A stretch of DNA of 62,390 bases from Candidatus Hydrogenedentota bacterium (lineage in GTDB: Bacteria > Hydrogenedentota > Hydrogenedentia > Hydrogenedentales > CAITNO01): the NCBI GenBank assembly GCA_029776995.1, contig JAKOTZ010000172.1, positions 1 to 62,390 on the forward strand, given 5' to 3'. Every line of letters begins with the position of its first letter. Position 1 is the first letter of the stretch. Below are positions 42,901 to 51,050 of this stretch, in pieces. Under the pieces are notes generated by a model. That model ran no database searches. It worked only from the letters and a program-made list of their open reading frames with translations, and was not told the origin of the DNA. The position numbers and the translations under genes were made by a program.

Positions 42901-45534
42901 GGGGCCGGAACCCGCGGCGGCCGCGGCGGCGCGGGGGCCGGCGGTGGCAGCGGCGGATCCGGCGGCAATGGAGCCGCCGGCGGCCTGGGCACCCCAGGCA
43001 TGGTCAAACTGCACGGGTCGGTTATCCTGGCCGGGTCAGGGTACGTCACGTGCGACAACCATACGTCCAACACATCCGACGTATACAAAGGGCGGGCCAC
43101 GCTGATCAGCAACATGACCAGCCCGTCCCTGCCGGTATTCAGCGACGACTGCCTGACCGGTTTCGCGACCAACAACAGCGTGCTCCGGTCTACCGCGCCC
43201 TATGACAATTCCATTCAGGTTCCGCTGCTGGGTGACCTTGTCGGAGACATCGTTGCCACGGGCGGATTCCTGAAATCCGGGTTCTGGAACGAAACAGCGT
43301 ATCTTGCCAAGCGGCAGGGCAGCCCGATCATTGAAGTGGTCGCGCTGCGGAACACGGAATCGCCGTTCAACGGGTTCGACCAGATTTTCGTGACCAACAA
43401 TGGGGCTACCGCCCAGGACAATGTCACGATATTCGTAGACGGATGTGATCCCTTCGTGATCGGGACGCTGGCGCCGGGCGCCGTGTGGAGCACGACGGTA
43501 CCGGCGAACCGGAACGTCACCGCCTACACGCAGCTGGAAGCCAGCATCAATGAGACGGCGATCCAGACCTATATCGGGGCGTCCTTCACGCTGACCGCCA
43601 CCGTAACAGGCGGAGCGACTCCGCGGGTAACCCGGTGGCAACGGGACGGGCTGACGGTAACCAGCGGGTGGGACCAGTACACCTTTACGGTAAACCCGGT
43701 CCAGGCTTCCCACGCCGGCCAGTACACGCTGGAAGTAACCGACGGGGCGGGCCAGATCGTACTGACCGATCCACCGGTACCGGTTACGGTCAATCCGCCG
43801 GTCAGCATCACAACACAACCCTCCAGCGCCACGGTAGTCCAGGGCGGCAATGTGGTGTTCACGGTGGCCGCTTCCGGCGGATATCCTCCGCTCACCTATG
43901 ACTGGCGCAAAGACGGCGTCAGCCTCGGGCGGCCCAGCCTGCCTTACCTCGCGCTGGGACCGGTTACGCCGGCCGACGCGGGCGCATATGACGTCGTGGT
44001 CACGGACGCGCTGGGCACGCCGGTTTACGGCCAGGTCACCAGCAGTCCGGCTACCCTGACCGTGACCACGCCGCTGGCCATCGCGGGTCAGCCGGAAGAT
44101 GTGGTGGCGTATGAGGATACGCCTCAGGCGGTGTTCAGCGTGACGGTTCAGGGCGGCACACCGCCGTACACCTACACCTGGCTGAAGGACGGCACGCCGC
44201 TTCCGCCCGCGGAACAGCCTAACGGTCCGACACTGACGCTGACGTCGCCGCTGGCCTCCCGCGCGGGCGTCTACCGGTGCGTGGTCAGCGATTCCTATGT
44301 GCCGCCGGATGAGGTGCAGTCGGATCCCGCCACGCTGACGGTGTACCCACGGCTGGCCATCACGCAGCAGCCGCAGGGCGGCTCCTATGAGCGCTTCACC
44401 AGTGTCACCCTGACCGTGGCGGCCACCGGCGGCGCGCCCGGACGGACCTACCTGTGGCGGAAAGACGGCGTGCCGCTGCCGGTGGAACAGCAGCCGCAGA
44501 CATGGACCCTGTCCCTGAACAACCTGCAGTACGCGGACGCGGGCGCCTACGACGTGGTGATATTCGACGGCTACAGCGACCAGGTAACTTCCGACGCGGC
44601 AGTGATTACGGTCACGCCGCCGCCCGCCCTGACCATAACCGAGCAACCGCAGGGCGGCACAGCCAAGATTGGCGCGTCATGGGTCTTCGCGGTCCAGACC
44701 TCGGGCGGCGAGGGCGCCATCACGTACCAGTGGAAGTTCGATGACGGATCGGGTCCGGTCAACGTGGGCACCAACCAGCCGTACCTGTTCCTGACCAACC
44801 TGCAGGCCGACATGGAAGGCGTGTACTGGGTCGAGATCACCGATGAAGCGCGGACGGTGGTATCCCAGCCCGCCCAGCTGGTGCTGGTGAACCAGCCGCT
44901 CATCCAGATCACCCAGCAGCCGCAATCGGCGGAGGCGCCGGCGGGCGGCAGCGTGAGCTTTACTGTTTCGGTTACGGGCGGCGTCTATCCGCTGCAGTTT
45001 ACCTGGAAGTTCGATGACGGCTCCGGCAACCCGGTTACGGTGGGCGATAACAATCCCACGCTGACGCTGACCGGCCTGACCCGGGCGCAGTCCGGCACCT
45101 ACTACGTTGAGGTCAGCGACCAGTACGAAACGGTAACCTCCAATCCGGCAACCCTGTTCGTGTCACTCGCCATCACCGCGCAGCCGCAGGGCACGACCGT
45201 GCGGGCCGGCGAACCGATCGAACTGTCCGTCAGCGCGGACGGCGGCGCGGGTACCCTGCACTACCAGTGGAAATTCGAGGCGGAAAGCGGCGGAAAGAGC
45301 GTCGTCAACGTGGGCGACGACAGCCCCGTGCTGGTAATCCCCGAGGCCTCCGCGGAGGACGCCGGGAATTACTGGGTTGAGGTCTCGGATAACAACACCT
45401 TCGTGATCAGCGACCCGGCTACGGTGATCGTGCTGACGGAACCGGGCGTGCCGGTTGGCGGCGCGGGCCTGCTGGCCGCGCTGGCGGCCGCACTCGGCGC
45501 GGCAGGCGCCGCAACCATCCGCCGGAAACGTTAA
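39940..45534 (+). CDS. Giant secreted SGNH-hydrolase / Gly-rich / Ig-repeat protein
   Basis: This is 1,864 residues from the ATG at 39940, with GAGGAGAGAG upstream and a clean signal peptide (residues 1-28). Residues 30-325 resemble an SGNH/GDSL hydrolase: VGDSWAQW with Ser38, SITGNDMW, and DPIHLNDQGYK with Asp301 and His304. Two bacterial Ig-like domains follow (about 330-555), then a Gly-rich stretch (about 645-1025) with dense GG repeats. At least five more Ig domains follow, each with W-K/RDG or W-KFDDG and DAG-Y motifs (about 1200-1820). The last 25 residues are a PVGG, hydrophobic helix, RRKR sorting tail. It is likely a surface adhesin or esterase. Confidence 0.8.
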   Translation: MRKHCRWSTYLFLAVSASLLLLTPNAFAVKRILLVGDSWAQWPWVMGSYQSVLNYNYGPGTYEVEGTYTAIGGSTADGWANNAVPPEDTFPSPPGYTNMPLLDRVNWSLAHWPTIDIICLSITGNDMWSWRTNWTPAQTEALYDTIQEDLETLVNWFRTNHPTKKILHIGYDYLNITETCTYGMQEFSWNSVYFAAGLGFTVGDIWQNKANNQVINQFFVGMGERNKNVALATTRWDFLNNFGANHYANGYTNSLGTIFNPGTTPFPGYYPNYTPMAGGDISYGTAPMQMNKPESDKTYRDPIHLNDQGYKTLFNNAVMQFLNGWLTDSSAPSVASINRLDPSPTEANEVRFTVTFNEAVRGVDASDFVLTGSSASGASITAVEGSEDTATRTVRVNTASAPNGTLGLNLVDDGSVYDKNWNQLGGEGTGNGSFTGGQTYIIDRMDPEAVITPQVPEPTTLTSVTFDVVFNKDVTGFTADDIVVAVQSGQGTAWVTNFAGSGASYSFSLLVSRTQTITVSVQIPAGAATDASGRSSLAAAYQDGADNAYTFEYPSGPVSEGDLYLSDGSLGDLTITSGSVVINTGTTPPFLQYGSNPAIYGQVLSTGSGNVAKFNFRNVTVNSGVTVTVSGNRPLVLAASGDMRWDTTLDVSGAVAGRAGGGTGGAGGSAGAGGNGGAGGSSGGAGGLAAPGGAGGNASTWQNGVLGRGGDGSGRNSGSDGASGAAGAAGTQGGTGGAGTLGFGSQGTAGAGGARGNGGSPQSTVNRGSGGSASGGGGGGGAPQSVPTNGDPGGNATADGVNGGNASAGAQGGSGSNGSPGLPANFMAAANTLSLAAGHGGGGGGGGGGGAGGQGGDQGGGGSSGAGGGGGGLAYNTWLAQCGAPVIDGVGGNGGAGGAGGAGGNGGNGGGAAVLAARGILRFGGTVNISASAPGSGSAGSAGQAGSGGVDPGNNWQNGSGGAGGGQGLYWTLFYGCWPLNNYGGAGGAGTRGGRGGAGAGGGSGGSGGNGAAGGLGTPGMVKLHGSVILAGSGYVTCDNHTSNTSDVYKGRATLISNMTSPSLPVFSDDCLTGFATNNSVLRSTAPYDNSIQVPLLGDLVGDIVATGGFLKSGFWNETAYLAKRQGSPIIEVVALRNTESPFNGFDQIFVTNNGATAQDNVTIFVDGCDPFVIGTLAPGAVWSTTVPANRNVTAYTQLEASINETAIQTYIGASFTLTATVTGGATPRVTRWQRDGLTVTSGWDQYTFTVNPVQASHAGQYTLEVTDGAGQIVLTDPPVPVTVNPPVSITTQPSSATVVQGGNVVFTVAASGGYPPLTYDWRKDGVSLGRPSLPYLALGPVTPADAGAYDVVVTDALGTPVYGQVTSSPATLTVTTPLAIAGQPEDVVAYEDTPQAVFSVTVQGGTPPYTYTWLKDGTPLPPAEQPNGPTLTLTSPLASRAGVYRCVVSDSYVPPDEVQSDPATLTVYPRLAITQQPQGGSYERFTSVTLTVAATGGAPGRTYLWRKDGVPLPVEQQPQTWTLSLNNLQYADAGAYDVVIFDGYSDQVTSDAAVITVTPPPALTITEQPQGGTAKIGASWVFAVQTSGGEGAITYQWKFDDGSGPVNVGTNQPYLFLTNLQADMEGVYWVEITDEARTVVSQPAQLVLVNQPLIQITQQPQSAEAPAGGSVSFTVSVTGGVYPLQFTWKFDDGSGNPVTVGDNNPTLTLTGLTRAQSGTYYVEVSDQYETVTSNPATLFVSLAITAQPQGTTVRAGEPIELSVSADGGAGTLHYQWKFEAESGGKSVVNVGDDSPVLVIPEASAEDAGNYWVEVSDNNTFVISDPATVIVLTEPGVPVGGAGLLAALAAALGAAGAATIRRKR

Positions 45535-45558
45535 CCGTTTGTCCCTGCTTTCTCAGAC

Positions 45559-45590
45559 GCCCCGGGTCCACGCGACCCGGGGCGGTTTTT
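45559..45590 (+). terminator. Intrinsic terminator after the giant secreted protein
   Basis: GCCCCGGGTC pairs perfectly with GACCCGGGGC around CACGC and is followed by GGTTTTTATT. Confidence 0.9.
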
Positions 45591-45652
45591 ATTACCGTCC
45601 GCGCGGCGGGGGATATGATATCCCTGCAGCCGGCCAGAAGGGATATTTCACC

Positions 45653-46396
45653 ATGCGGGAAATTGTATACGGACGGCAGGCCGTCAAAGCCTGTCTCAGC
45701 GCGAACCGGCGGCGGGTTTACCTGCTGCGGGTGCAGGAAGACATCCGGGATATTGAAGACTTCCTTCGACTGGCCCACCGCCAGGATATCCCCGTGGAGC
45801 GGGTACCGCGGGATACGCTGAACCGGCTGGCTTCCCACGGTGTTCACCAGGGGGTCCTGCTGGAAGCCGAACCCGTACCGAGGGTGGATATCAATACCTG
45901 GCTGAGCCGCCTGGAAGGTCCCCGCCAGATTGCCGTTGCCCTGGACGGCATCGAAGACCCGAGAAACTTCGGCGCGATCATCCGCTCGGCCGCGGCCTTC
46001 GGCGCGGCGGGCATACTGTTTACGGAGCGGCGCCAGGCGCCTCTGTCGCCGGCAGCGGTTAAGGCCGCGGCCGGGGGGGTGGAGCGCGTGCCGCTGGTCG
46101 CCGTAAAAAACCTGCCGGATGCCCTGAACCGGGTTCGGGATGCGGGGTTCTGGTCGACCGGGCTGGACATGGCGGGCGACAGGGATATCTGGCAGGCGGA
46201 TCTGAGCGGGCGGATCATGCTGGTCGCGGGCGGAGAGGGGCGCGGACTTCGCCGGCTGGTCCGGGAACGCTGTGATTTCCTGGCGCGGATTCCCCTGTGG
46301 CCCGGGATTGAAAGCCTGAATGTTTCCGTGGCGGCAGCTATAGCGCTTGCCGCGGCGCGCCGGGGGGAAAGGCCACCGGGCTCCTATAATCCATAG
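45653..46396 (+). CDS. rlmB: TrmH/SpoU-family 23S rRNA 2'-O-methyltransferase
   Basis: This is 247 residues from the ATG at 45653, with AGAAGGGA before it. The N-terminal substrate-binding part starts IVYGRQAVKACLS. The SPOUT knot motifs are present: LDGIEDPRNFGAIIRSAAAF (motif 1), LVAGGEGRGLRRL (motif 2) and IPLWPGIESLNVSVAAAIAL (motif 3). The likely reaction is methylation of a guanosine ribose in 23S rRNA. Its 3' end overlaps the 3' end of the convergent response-regulator gene by 13 bases. Confidence 0.9.
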   Translation: MREIVYGRQAVKACLSANRRRVYLLRVQEDIRDIEDFLRLAHRQDIPVERVPRDTLNRLASHGVHQGVLLEAEPVPRVDINTWLSRLEGPRQIAVALDGIEDPRNFGAIIRSAAAFGAAGILFTERRQAPLSPAAVKAAAGGVERVPLVAVKNLPDALNRVRDAGFWSTGLDMAGDRDIWQADLSGRIMLVAGGEGRGLRRLVRERCDFLARIPLWPGIESLNVSVAAAIALAAARRGERPPGSYNP

Positions 46397-47700
46397 GCTC
46401 TCAGTTTGTAAATCAGGCTGCGCCGGCTGATGCCCAGCAGCTGGGCCGCTTTGGTCCGGTTTCCTCCGGTTTTCTCCAGGGCTTCCAGAATGGCGCGCCG
46501 CTGGGCTTCTTCCATCAGGGGACGTTCCGGCGATTCGGACGGTGCATCCTCTCGGGGGAGTTGCCGCAGGGCATCCGGCAAATCTTCCGGCAGGATCATG
46601 TCCCCATCCGCCAGGATGGCCGCCCGCTCAACGACATTGCGCAACTCGCGGGCGTTGCCCGGCCAGCTCCAGGCCGTGAGCGCGCGGGCAGCGGCGGGGG
46701 ACAGCCGTTTTTTCCAGGGCTTCAGAAACAGCTCCGCCAGGGGGATAATATCCTCGCGACGTTCCCGCAGCAGGGGAATACGCAGCGGGAATACGTTCAG
46801 CCGATAGTATAGGTCTTCGCGGAACCGCCCGGCGGCCACTTCTTCCTCCAGGTTCCGGTTGGTGGCGGCTATTACGCGCACGTCTGCCCGTTTATCCGCC
46901 GTCCCGCCCACCCGGCGGAACACCCCCGTCTCCAGCACCCGCAGGAGTTTTGGCTGCAGGGCCGGAACCAGTTCGCCGATTTCATCCAGAAACAGCGTGC
47001 CGCCATCCGCTTCTTCAAACCGTCCGGCTCGCGCCTGGTCCGCGCCGGTGAAAGCCCCTTTTTCATGGCCGAACAGCTCACTCTCGGCCAGGTGTTCAGG
47101 AACCGCGCCCATGTTGACCGTCACCATGGGACCGGCGCTCCGGGGGCTGCGGGCATGGATAAGCCGCGCGAAGATTTCCTTGCCGGTGCCGCTTTCGCCG
47201 GTCAGCAGTACGGTTGCCGAAGTCGGCGCGACCCGCAGGGCCTGCCGGAAAAGATCGCGCAGGGCTTCGCTTTCCGCGATGACGCCCGGGGGCAGGTCCA
47301 GCACTTCCTGATCCCGGTGGCCCAGCCCAAGGGCATCCTCAATTACCGTCAGCAGCTCATCCAGATCCACCGGCTTTTCGAGATAATCGGCCGCGCCCAT
47401 CCGGATGGCGGCCACGGCATCCCGGACGTCGATATACGCGGTAAGCAGCACCACCACGGGCGGAGCGGGCAGCTGCTGGATTTGCTGAAGCGCTTCAAGG
47501 CCACTCATCCCGGGCATCCGCACATCCAGCAGCAGCAGATTGCAGCGGGGGGCGATGTCTACCGCCTGGTACCCGTTTTCACCGCACAGGGTACGCCATC
47601 CGGCCCGGTTCAGGGTCTCCGCCAGCAACAGCCGCTGGGCAGGCTCATCGTCCACGATGCCGATAACCGGCTGAAATTTCTGATCCTTTTGTTCACTCAC
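46384..47700 (-). CDS. Sigma-54 dependent response regulator (NtrC/AtoC type)
   Basis: This is 438 residues from the GTG at 47700, which overlaps the kinase stop by eight bases. The receiver domain has VDDEPA, the phospho-acceptor Asp in LLLDVRMPGMSG and the late Lys. The AAA+ domain has GESGTGKEIF, the sigma-54 contact EKGAFTGA and TLFLDEIGEL. The C-terminal Fis-type HTH is GNRTKAAQLLGISRRSLIYK. It would activate sigma-54 promoters when phosphorylated by the kinase encoded just upstream. Confidence 0.95.
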   Translation of the reverse strand: MSEQKDQKFQPVIGIVDDEPAQRLLLAETLNRAGWRTLCGENGYQAVDIAPRCNLLLLDVRMPGMSGLEALQQIQQLPAPPVVVLLTAYIDVRDAVAAIRMGAADYLEKPVDLDELLTVIEDALGLGHRDQEVLDLPPGVIAESEALRDLFRQALRVAPTSATVLLTGESGTGKEIFARLIHARSPRSAGPMVTVNMGAVPEHLAESELFGHEKGAFTGADQARAGRFEEADGGTLFLDEIGELVPALQPKLLRVLETGVFRRVGGTADKRADVRVIAATNRNLEEEVAAGRFREDLYYRLNVFPLRIPLLRERREDIIPLAELFLKPWKKRLSPAAARALTAWSWPGNARELRNVVERAAILADGDMILPEDLPDALRQLPREDAPSESPERPLMEEAQRRAILEALEKTGGNRTKAAQLLGISRRSLIYKLRAYGL

Positions 47701-49072
47701 CTGTCTGCTGGCCTCCGGACGCGGCGGGCTGTTCCGCGGGAAGCGACGTCTTTTTAATGCCGCGCAATCGAACTGTGGTTCCCTGGCCGGGCACGGACTG
47801 GATCTCCATTTTCCATCCGTGCGCCCGGGCAATTTCAGACACGATGCTCAGCCCAAGCCCCGTACCCTGCTCAAACCGACCGAAAAACGGCTCGGTCACC
47901 CGGGGAAGGTCTTCCGGCGCGATGCCGACTCCGGTGTCGGCCACGCAGAGGGTCACCGTATCGCCGTGGTCCGGTTCCACGGACAGCCGGACCGATGATT
48001 CCGGATCGGCGCACGCTTTCAGCGCGTTCAGCAGCAGGTTCATCAGCGCCCGGCGCAACAGATCCGGGTCCGCCATGATCCTGCCCTGAAGGGAAACGTC
48101 AAGCTGAACCTGCTTGCGGGCAGCCTCATCCTCCAGCAGCCGGCTGAGCTGGTCTCCCAATGCCTCAAGGTCGACAGGAACCGGCCGGGGTTCCGGCGGC
48201 CTAGCGTACCGCAGAAACAGGTTGATCCGCCGGGCCGCGCGGTCCGCCTCGTCTATCAGGGCAGCGGCCTTTTCGGAAAGGGAAGAACCCGGCGGAACTT
48301 CATCCAGAATAGATTGCGCCAGACCCCGGGCAACGCCCAGCGGATTTTTTACTTCATGCGCCAGCCCCGCCCCCAGCTGGGCCAGCCGCGCCTGGTGCGC
48401 CGCCTCTTCGCGGGCAACCCGCAGGTCCTGCCGCAGCCGACGCTGCCGCAATACCATGGCGGCCGCCACCAATCCGACCAAAACCGCCAAACTGCCGCCC
48501 AAGGCCATCAGCCACCCGTCACGCTGAATCTGGCGCACGGCATTGTCCTGCCCCGGATCCAGCCACAGTTCCAGCAACAGAGGTCCCGGCGGCAGGATCT
48601 GCCAGGAATCATCAGGGCCGCGCTGCCCCATCCAGCGGGGACCATGCCCAGGCCCCCGCATCAGACCTCGTCCTCCGCCAGGCGGACCAATCTCCGGGAT
48701 GGGTTCAATCTGCCGGTGATACCGTTCCAGGCGCACCGAATACGGAAACTTTTCTCCTTCATCAGGAAATCCCGAGGTCAAAAGTACCGTTCCCGACGCA
48801 TCTGTCAGACGCAGCCCCGCTAATTCCGGCAGATTGGCCAGCGCATCAAACACAGCAGTCACTCCCGTGATGGCCAGCGCCGGACCGGGACGCACATGAG
48901 CGCGAACCCCCTGTTCCGCCAGGGCCAGCAACGTATTCAGGCGAACCTCCTGAATATTCGCGGCCTGCCAAAGCCGATAGCGGATTACCTCTCCGGCTGC
49001 CCACAGCACCATGGCCTGAAGCAGCAATGCTGCCAAAACCCACGGCAATATGCGACGCAACACATTACTCAT
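47693..49072 (-). CDS. Membrane sensor histidine kinase
   Basis: This is 459 residues. Two membrane helices (about 8-28 and 190-210) bracket a periplasmic sensor of about 160 residues with an unusual Gly/Pro/His-rich segment (GGGRGLMRGPGHGPRWMGQR). The H-box is GLAHEVKNPLG, N-box LMNLLLNALKA, and G boxes are ADTGVGIAPE and GTGLGLSIVSEI. It pairs with the response regulator downstream. The Gly/Met/His-rich loop may sense metal or a surface component. The secreted repeat protein upstream on the same strand, also Gly/Met/Trp-rich, could be part of the same response. Confidence 0.9.
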   Translation of the reverse strand: MSNVLRRILPWVLAALLLQAMVLWAAGEVIRYRLWQAANIQEVRLNTLLALAEQGVRAHVRPGPALAITGVTAVFDALANLPELAGLRLTDASGTVLLTSGFPDEGEKFPYSVRLERYHRQIEPIPEIGPPGGGRGLMRGPGHGPRWMGQRGPDDSWQILPPGPLLLELWLDPGQDNAVRQIQRDGWLMALGGSLAVLVGLVAAAMVLRQRRLRQDLRVAREEAAHQARLAQLGAGLAHEVKNPLGVARGLAQSILDEVPPGSSLSEKAAALIDEADRAARRINLFLRYARPPEPRPVPVDLEALGDQLSRLLEDEAARKQVQLDVSLQGRIMADPDLLRRALMNLLLNALKACADPESSVRLSVEPDHGDTVTLCVADTGVGIAPEDLPRVTEPFFGRFEQGTGLGLSIVSEIARAHGWKMEIQSVPGQGTTVRLRGIKKTSLPAEQPAASGGQQTGE

Positions 49073-49199
49073 CTATTACATAACCCGAACCATACTACCA
49101 ACTTCCAGCCAGGAAAAAGTCATATTTCCGGGTACGATCCGCATCCGCCGGGTTCTCTCTTAATTAACGGGAGCCTTTTAACGGGCTCTTTAAGCTGCA

Positions 49200-49231
49200 C
49201 CGCGCGGGTAACATCGGTGTCACCCGCGCGG
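49200..49231 (-). terminator. Hairpin after the tandem-repeat protein gene
   Basis: A perfect 10-bp stem (CCGCGCGGGT with ACCCGCGCGG) lies 55 bases beyond the gene's stop. No good T-run follows, so termination may depend on Rho. The remaining 49073-49286 shows no gene. Confidence 0.4.
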
Positions 49232-49286
49232 GATCTGCATCCGGTTATTCCTCAAGCTTCAGGATATAGATGGTTTGGCTCTTTGT

Positions 49287-50084
49287 TCATCTGTTCTGCT
49301 CCTGGGGAGCGGCAGACGGGGGACTGTTCTGGGTACGGCCGCGGCCGCGAAATCCAGGCGCCGGACCGGCCGGGCGGTTGTCACACCAGCCGTCGCCATC
49401 TCCGTCTGTAAAATTGTCACAGCGGCCGTCCTGGTCTGCATCCGCGAAACCCGGACAGCCCCGCGGACAACCCCACGCTCCGCGACCCATGCCCGTGCCA
49501 TGCCAGGCAGGCGGAGGACCGTTCGGGGTACGACCGCGGCCGCGGAATCCAGGCGCTGGACCGGCCGGGCAGTTGTCACACCAGCCATCCCCATTCCCGT
49601 CTGTAAAATTGTCACAGCGGCCGTCCTGGTCTGCGTCCGCGAATCCCGGACAGCCCCGCGGACAACCCCACGCTCCGCGACCCATGCCCGTGCCGTGCCA
49701 GGCAGGCGGAGGACCGTTCGGGGTACGACCGCGGCTGCGGAATCCAGGCGCCGGACCGGCCGGGCGGTTGTCACACCAGCCGTCGCCATCACCGTCCGTA
49801 AAATTGTCACAGCGGCCGTCCTGGTCTGCGTCCGCAAATCCCGGGCAACCCGGAGGACAGCCCCGCGCCCCGCGGCCCATGCCCGCGCCGCGCCAGCCGG
49901 GCGGAGGCGGAAGCGGTTGATCCGACGGCGGTGCAACAGCCGAATCGGGAGGGTTGGCTCCGGTTGCCTGTTCCGGTGGTGGCAGCGGGGGAGAATTCTG
50001 AGCCCACGCGGTCTGGGTAACGCCTGCCAGCAGAAGCAGGCCGACCGCAGTTCCGATCCAAAATCCTGTTTTCGTGTTCTTCAT
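49287..50084 (-). CDS. Secreted protein with three 65-residue Cys/Asp-rich repeats
   Basis: This is 265 residues from the ATG at 50084, with a signal peptide (GFWIGTAVGLLLLAGVTQTA ending at AWA). After a Pro-rich linker come three near-identical 65-residue units. Each holds RGCPPGCPGFADADQDGRCD or a close variant, then DGDGDGWCDN and a Gly/Pro/Arg-rich spacer with WHGTGMGRGAWGC. The Asp-x-Asp-x-Asp-Gly loops resemble calcium-binding thrombospondin type 3 or dockerin loops, with cysteines between them. It is likely periplasmic or extracellular. Function is unknown; calcium- or metal-dependent folding is inferred. Confidence 0.75.
   Translation of the reverse strand: MKNTKTGFWIGTAVGLLLLAGVTQTAWAQNSPPLPPPEQATGANPPDSAVAPPSDQPLPPPPGWRGAGMGRGARGCPPGCPGFADADQDGRCDNFTDGDGDGWCDNRPAGPAPGFRSRGRTPNGPPPAWHGTGMGRGAWGCPRGCPGFADADQDGRCDNFTDGNGDGWCDNCPAGPAPGFRGRGRTPNGPPPAWHGTGMGRGAWGCPRGCPGFADADQDGRCDNFTDGDGDGWCDNRPAGPAPGFRGRGRTQNSPPSAAPQEQNR
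49331..49915 (-). repeat. Three tandem 195-base direct repeats
   Basis: Units begin at about 49331, 49526 and 49721, a constant 195-base (65-codon) spacing, and differ by only a few bases each. The high DNA identity points to recent duplication and possible copy-number variation. Confidence 0.9.
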
Positions 50085-50228
50085 GGTTGCGCTCCTTCTC
50101 ATTTTGGGCGCTGTAACGCGCGCCAATAACAGAAGGGCAATTGCCGTGCCGTTTTCAGTCAGCAGTTTTTCCTGATTTTATCGCTTTTTCGGACCGGTTC
50201 CGCGCAGATTTTGCGCGCCCCCCTGCAA

Positions 50229-51050
50229 TTACAAACGGGACGCCGCCGGATCCGGCGGCGGAACCACGTCCCGGTCCCTCACCCTGTCTTCCGGCAGTAC
50301 GGCGCGCAGATCCTGAACGGACGGATAGGTAATAAGAACCGTACGGCGTTTTCCGTAGAAAACCACAAAAGCGCCGCAGGCTGCTGCCGCCGCGCCACCT
50401 TTCAGGATCACTTCGCCGATGTGGGCTGCGGATCCCGCGCCTCCGCCCGCGATGACAGGGATGTTCACGGCATCCACCACACGGCGCACCAGATCCAGGT
50501 CGTACCCGGACATGGTCCCGTCCCGATGGATGGCCGTAACCAAGAGTTCTCCCGCGCCGGCGGATTCAGCGATTCTGGCCATTTCCACCGGGTCCCGGCC
50601 GGTGTCCCGCCCACCGCATTCGACGCGGACGGTATAGGCGCCATCGAGCAGGCGCATGGCATCAATGGATACCAGCATGCACTGGCTGCCAAACCGGTTC
50701 GCGCCCGCTTCAATCAGCGCCGGATTTTCGATGGCGGCGGTGTTGATAACGACCCGGTCGGCGCCGGCCTCCAGCAGGGCGCGCATCTGATCCAGCGTGC
50801 GGACTCCTCCTCCCGCCGCAAAGGGCATGGAAGTTTCCCGGGCGATGTCCCGAACATACTCGATCCGGGGCGGTTTTCCGGCAGGCGTGGCCGCGATATC
50901 CAGCAACACCAGTTCATCCACGCGGTGGGCATTGAAGACCCGAGCGGCATTCTTTGGGCAGCCGACATACACCCGGTTCCGGAAGGCCACGCCTTTTTCC
51001 AGGCCCCGTTCCCCCAGCAGCAGCACGGGGATGACCCGAACCTTATGCAT
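50229..51050 (-). CDS. HisF-like cyclase, probably WbuZ-type envelope glycan enzyme
   Basis: This is 273 residues from the ATG at 51050 (overlapping the HisH-like stop). It is a TIM barrel of the HisF family, with FAAGGGVRTLDQM, the catalytic-type Asp in VSIDAMR and VIAGGGAGS. The start (RVIPVLLLGERGLEKGVAFR) and end (FVVFYGKRRTVLITYP) look like the HisF paralogs (WbuZ type) that help make acetamidino sugars in surface polysaccharides. No other histidine genes are present. It forms a complex with the amidotransferase encoded just upstream. Confidence 0.75.
   Translation of the reverse strand: MHKVRVIPVLLLGERGLEKGVAFRNRVYVGCPKNAARVFNAHRVDELVLLDIAATPAGKPPRIEYVRDIARETSMPFAAGGGVRTLDQMRALLEAGADRVVINTAAIENPALIEAGANRFGSQCMLVSIDAMRLLDGAYTVRVECGGRDTGRDPVEMARIAESAGAGELLVTAIHRDGTMSGYDLDLVRRVVDAVNIPVIAGGGAGSAAHIGEVILKGGAAAAACGAFVVFYGKRRTVLITYPSVQDLRAVLPEDRVRDRDVVPPPDPAASRL

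Noticed and set aside
43036-44646. 536-codon minus-strand open frame inside the giant secreted protein gene
   Set aside because: It lies opposite regular Ig repeats, is Arg/His/Gly-rich and carries no domain, so it is a compositional shadow.
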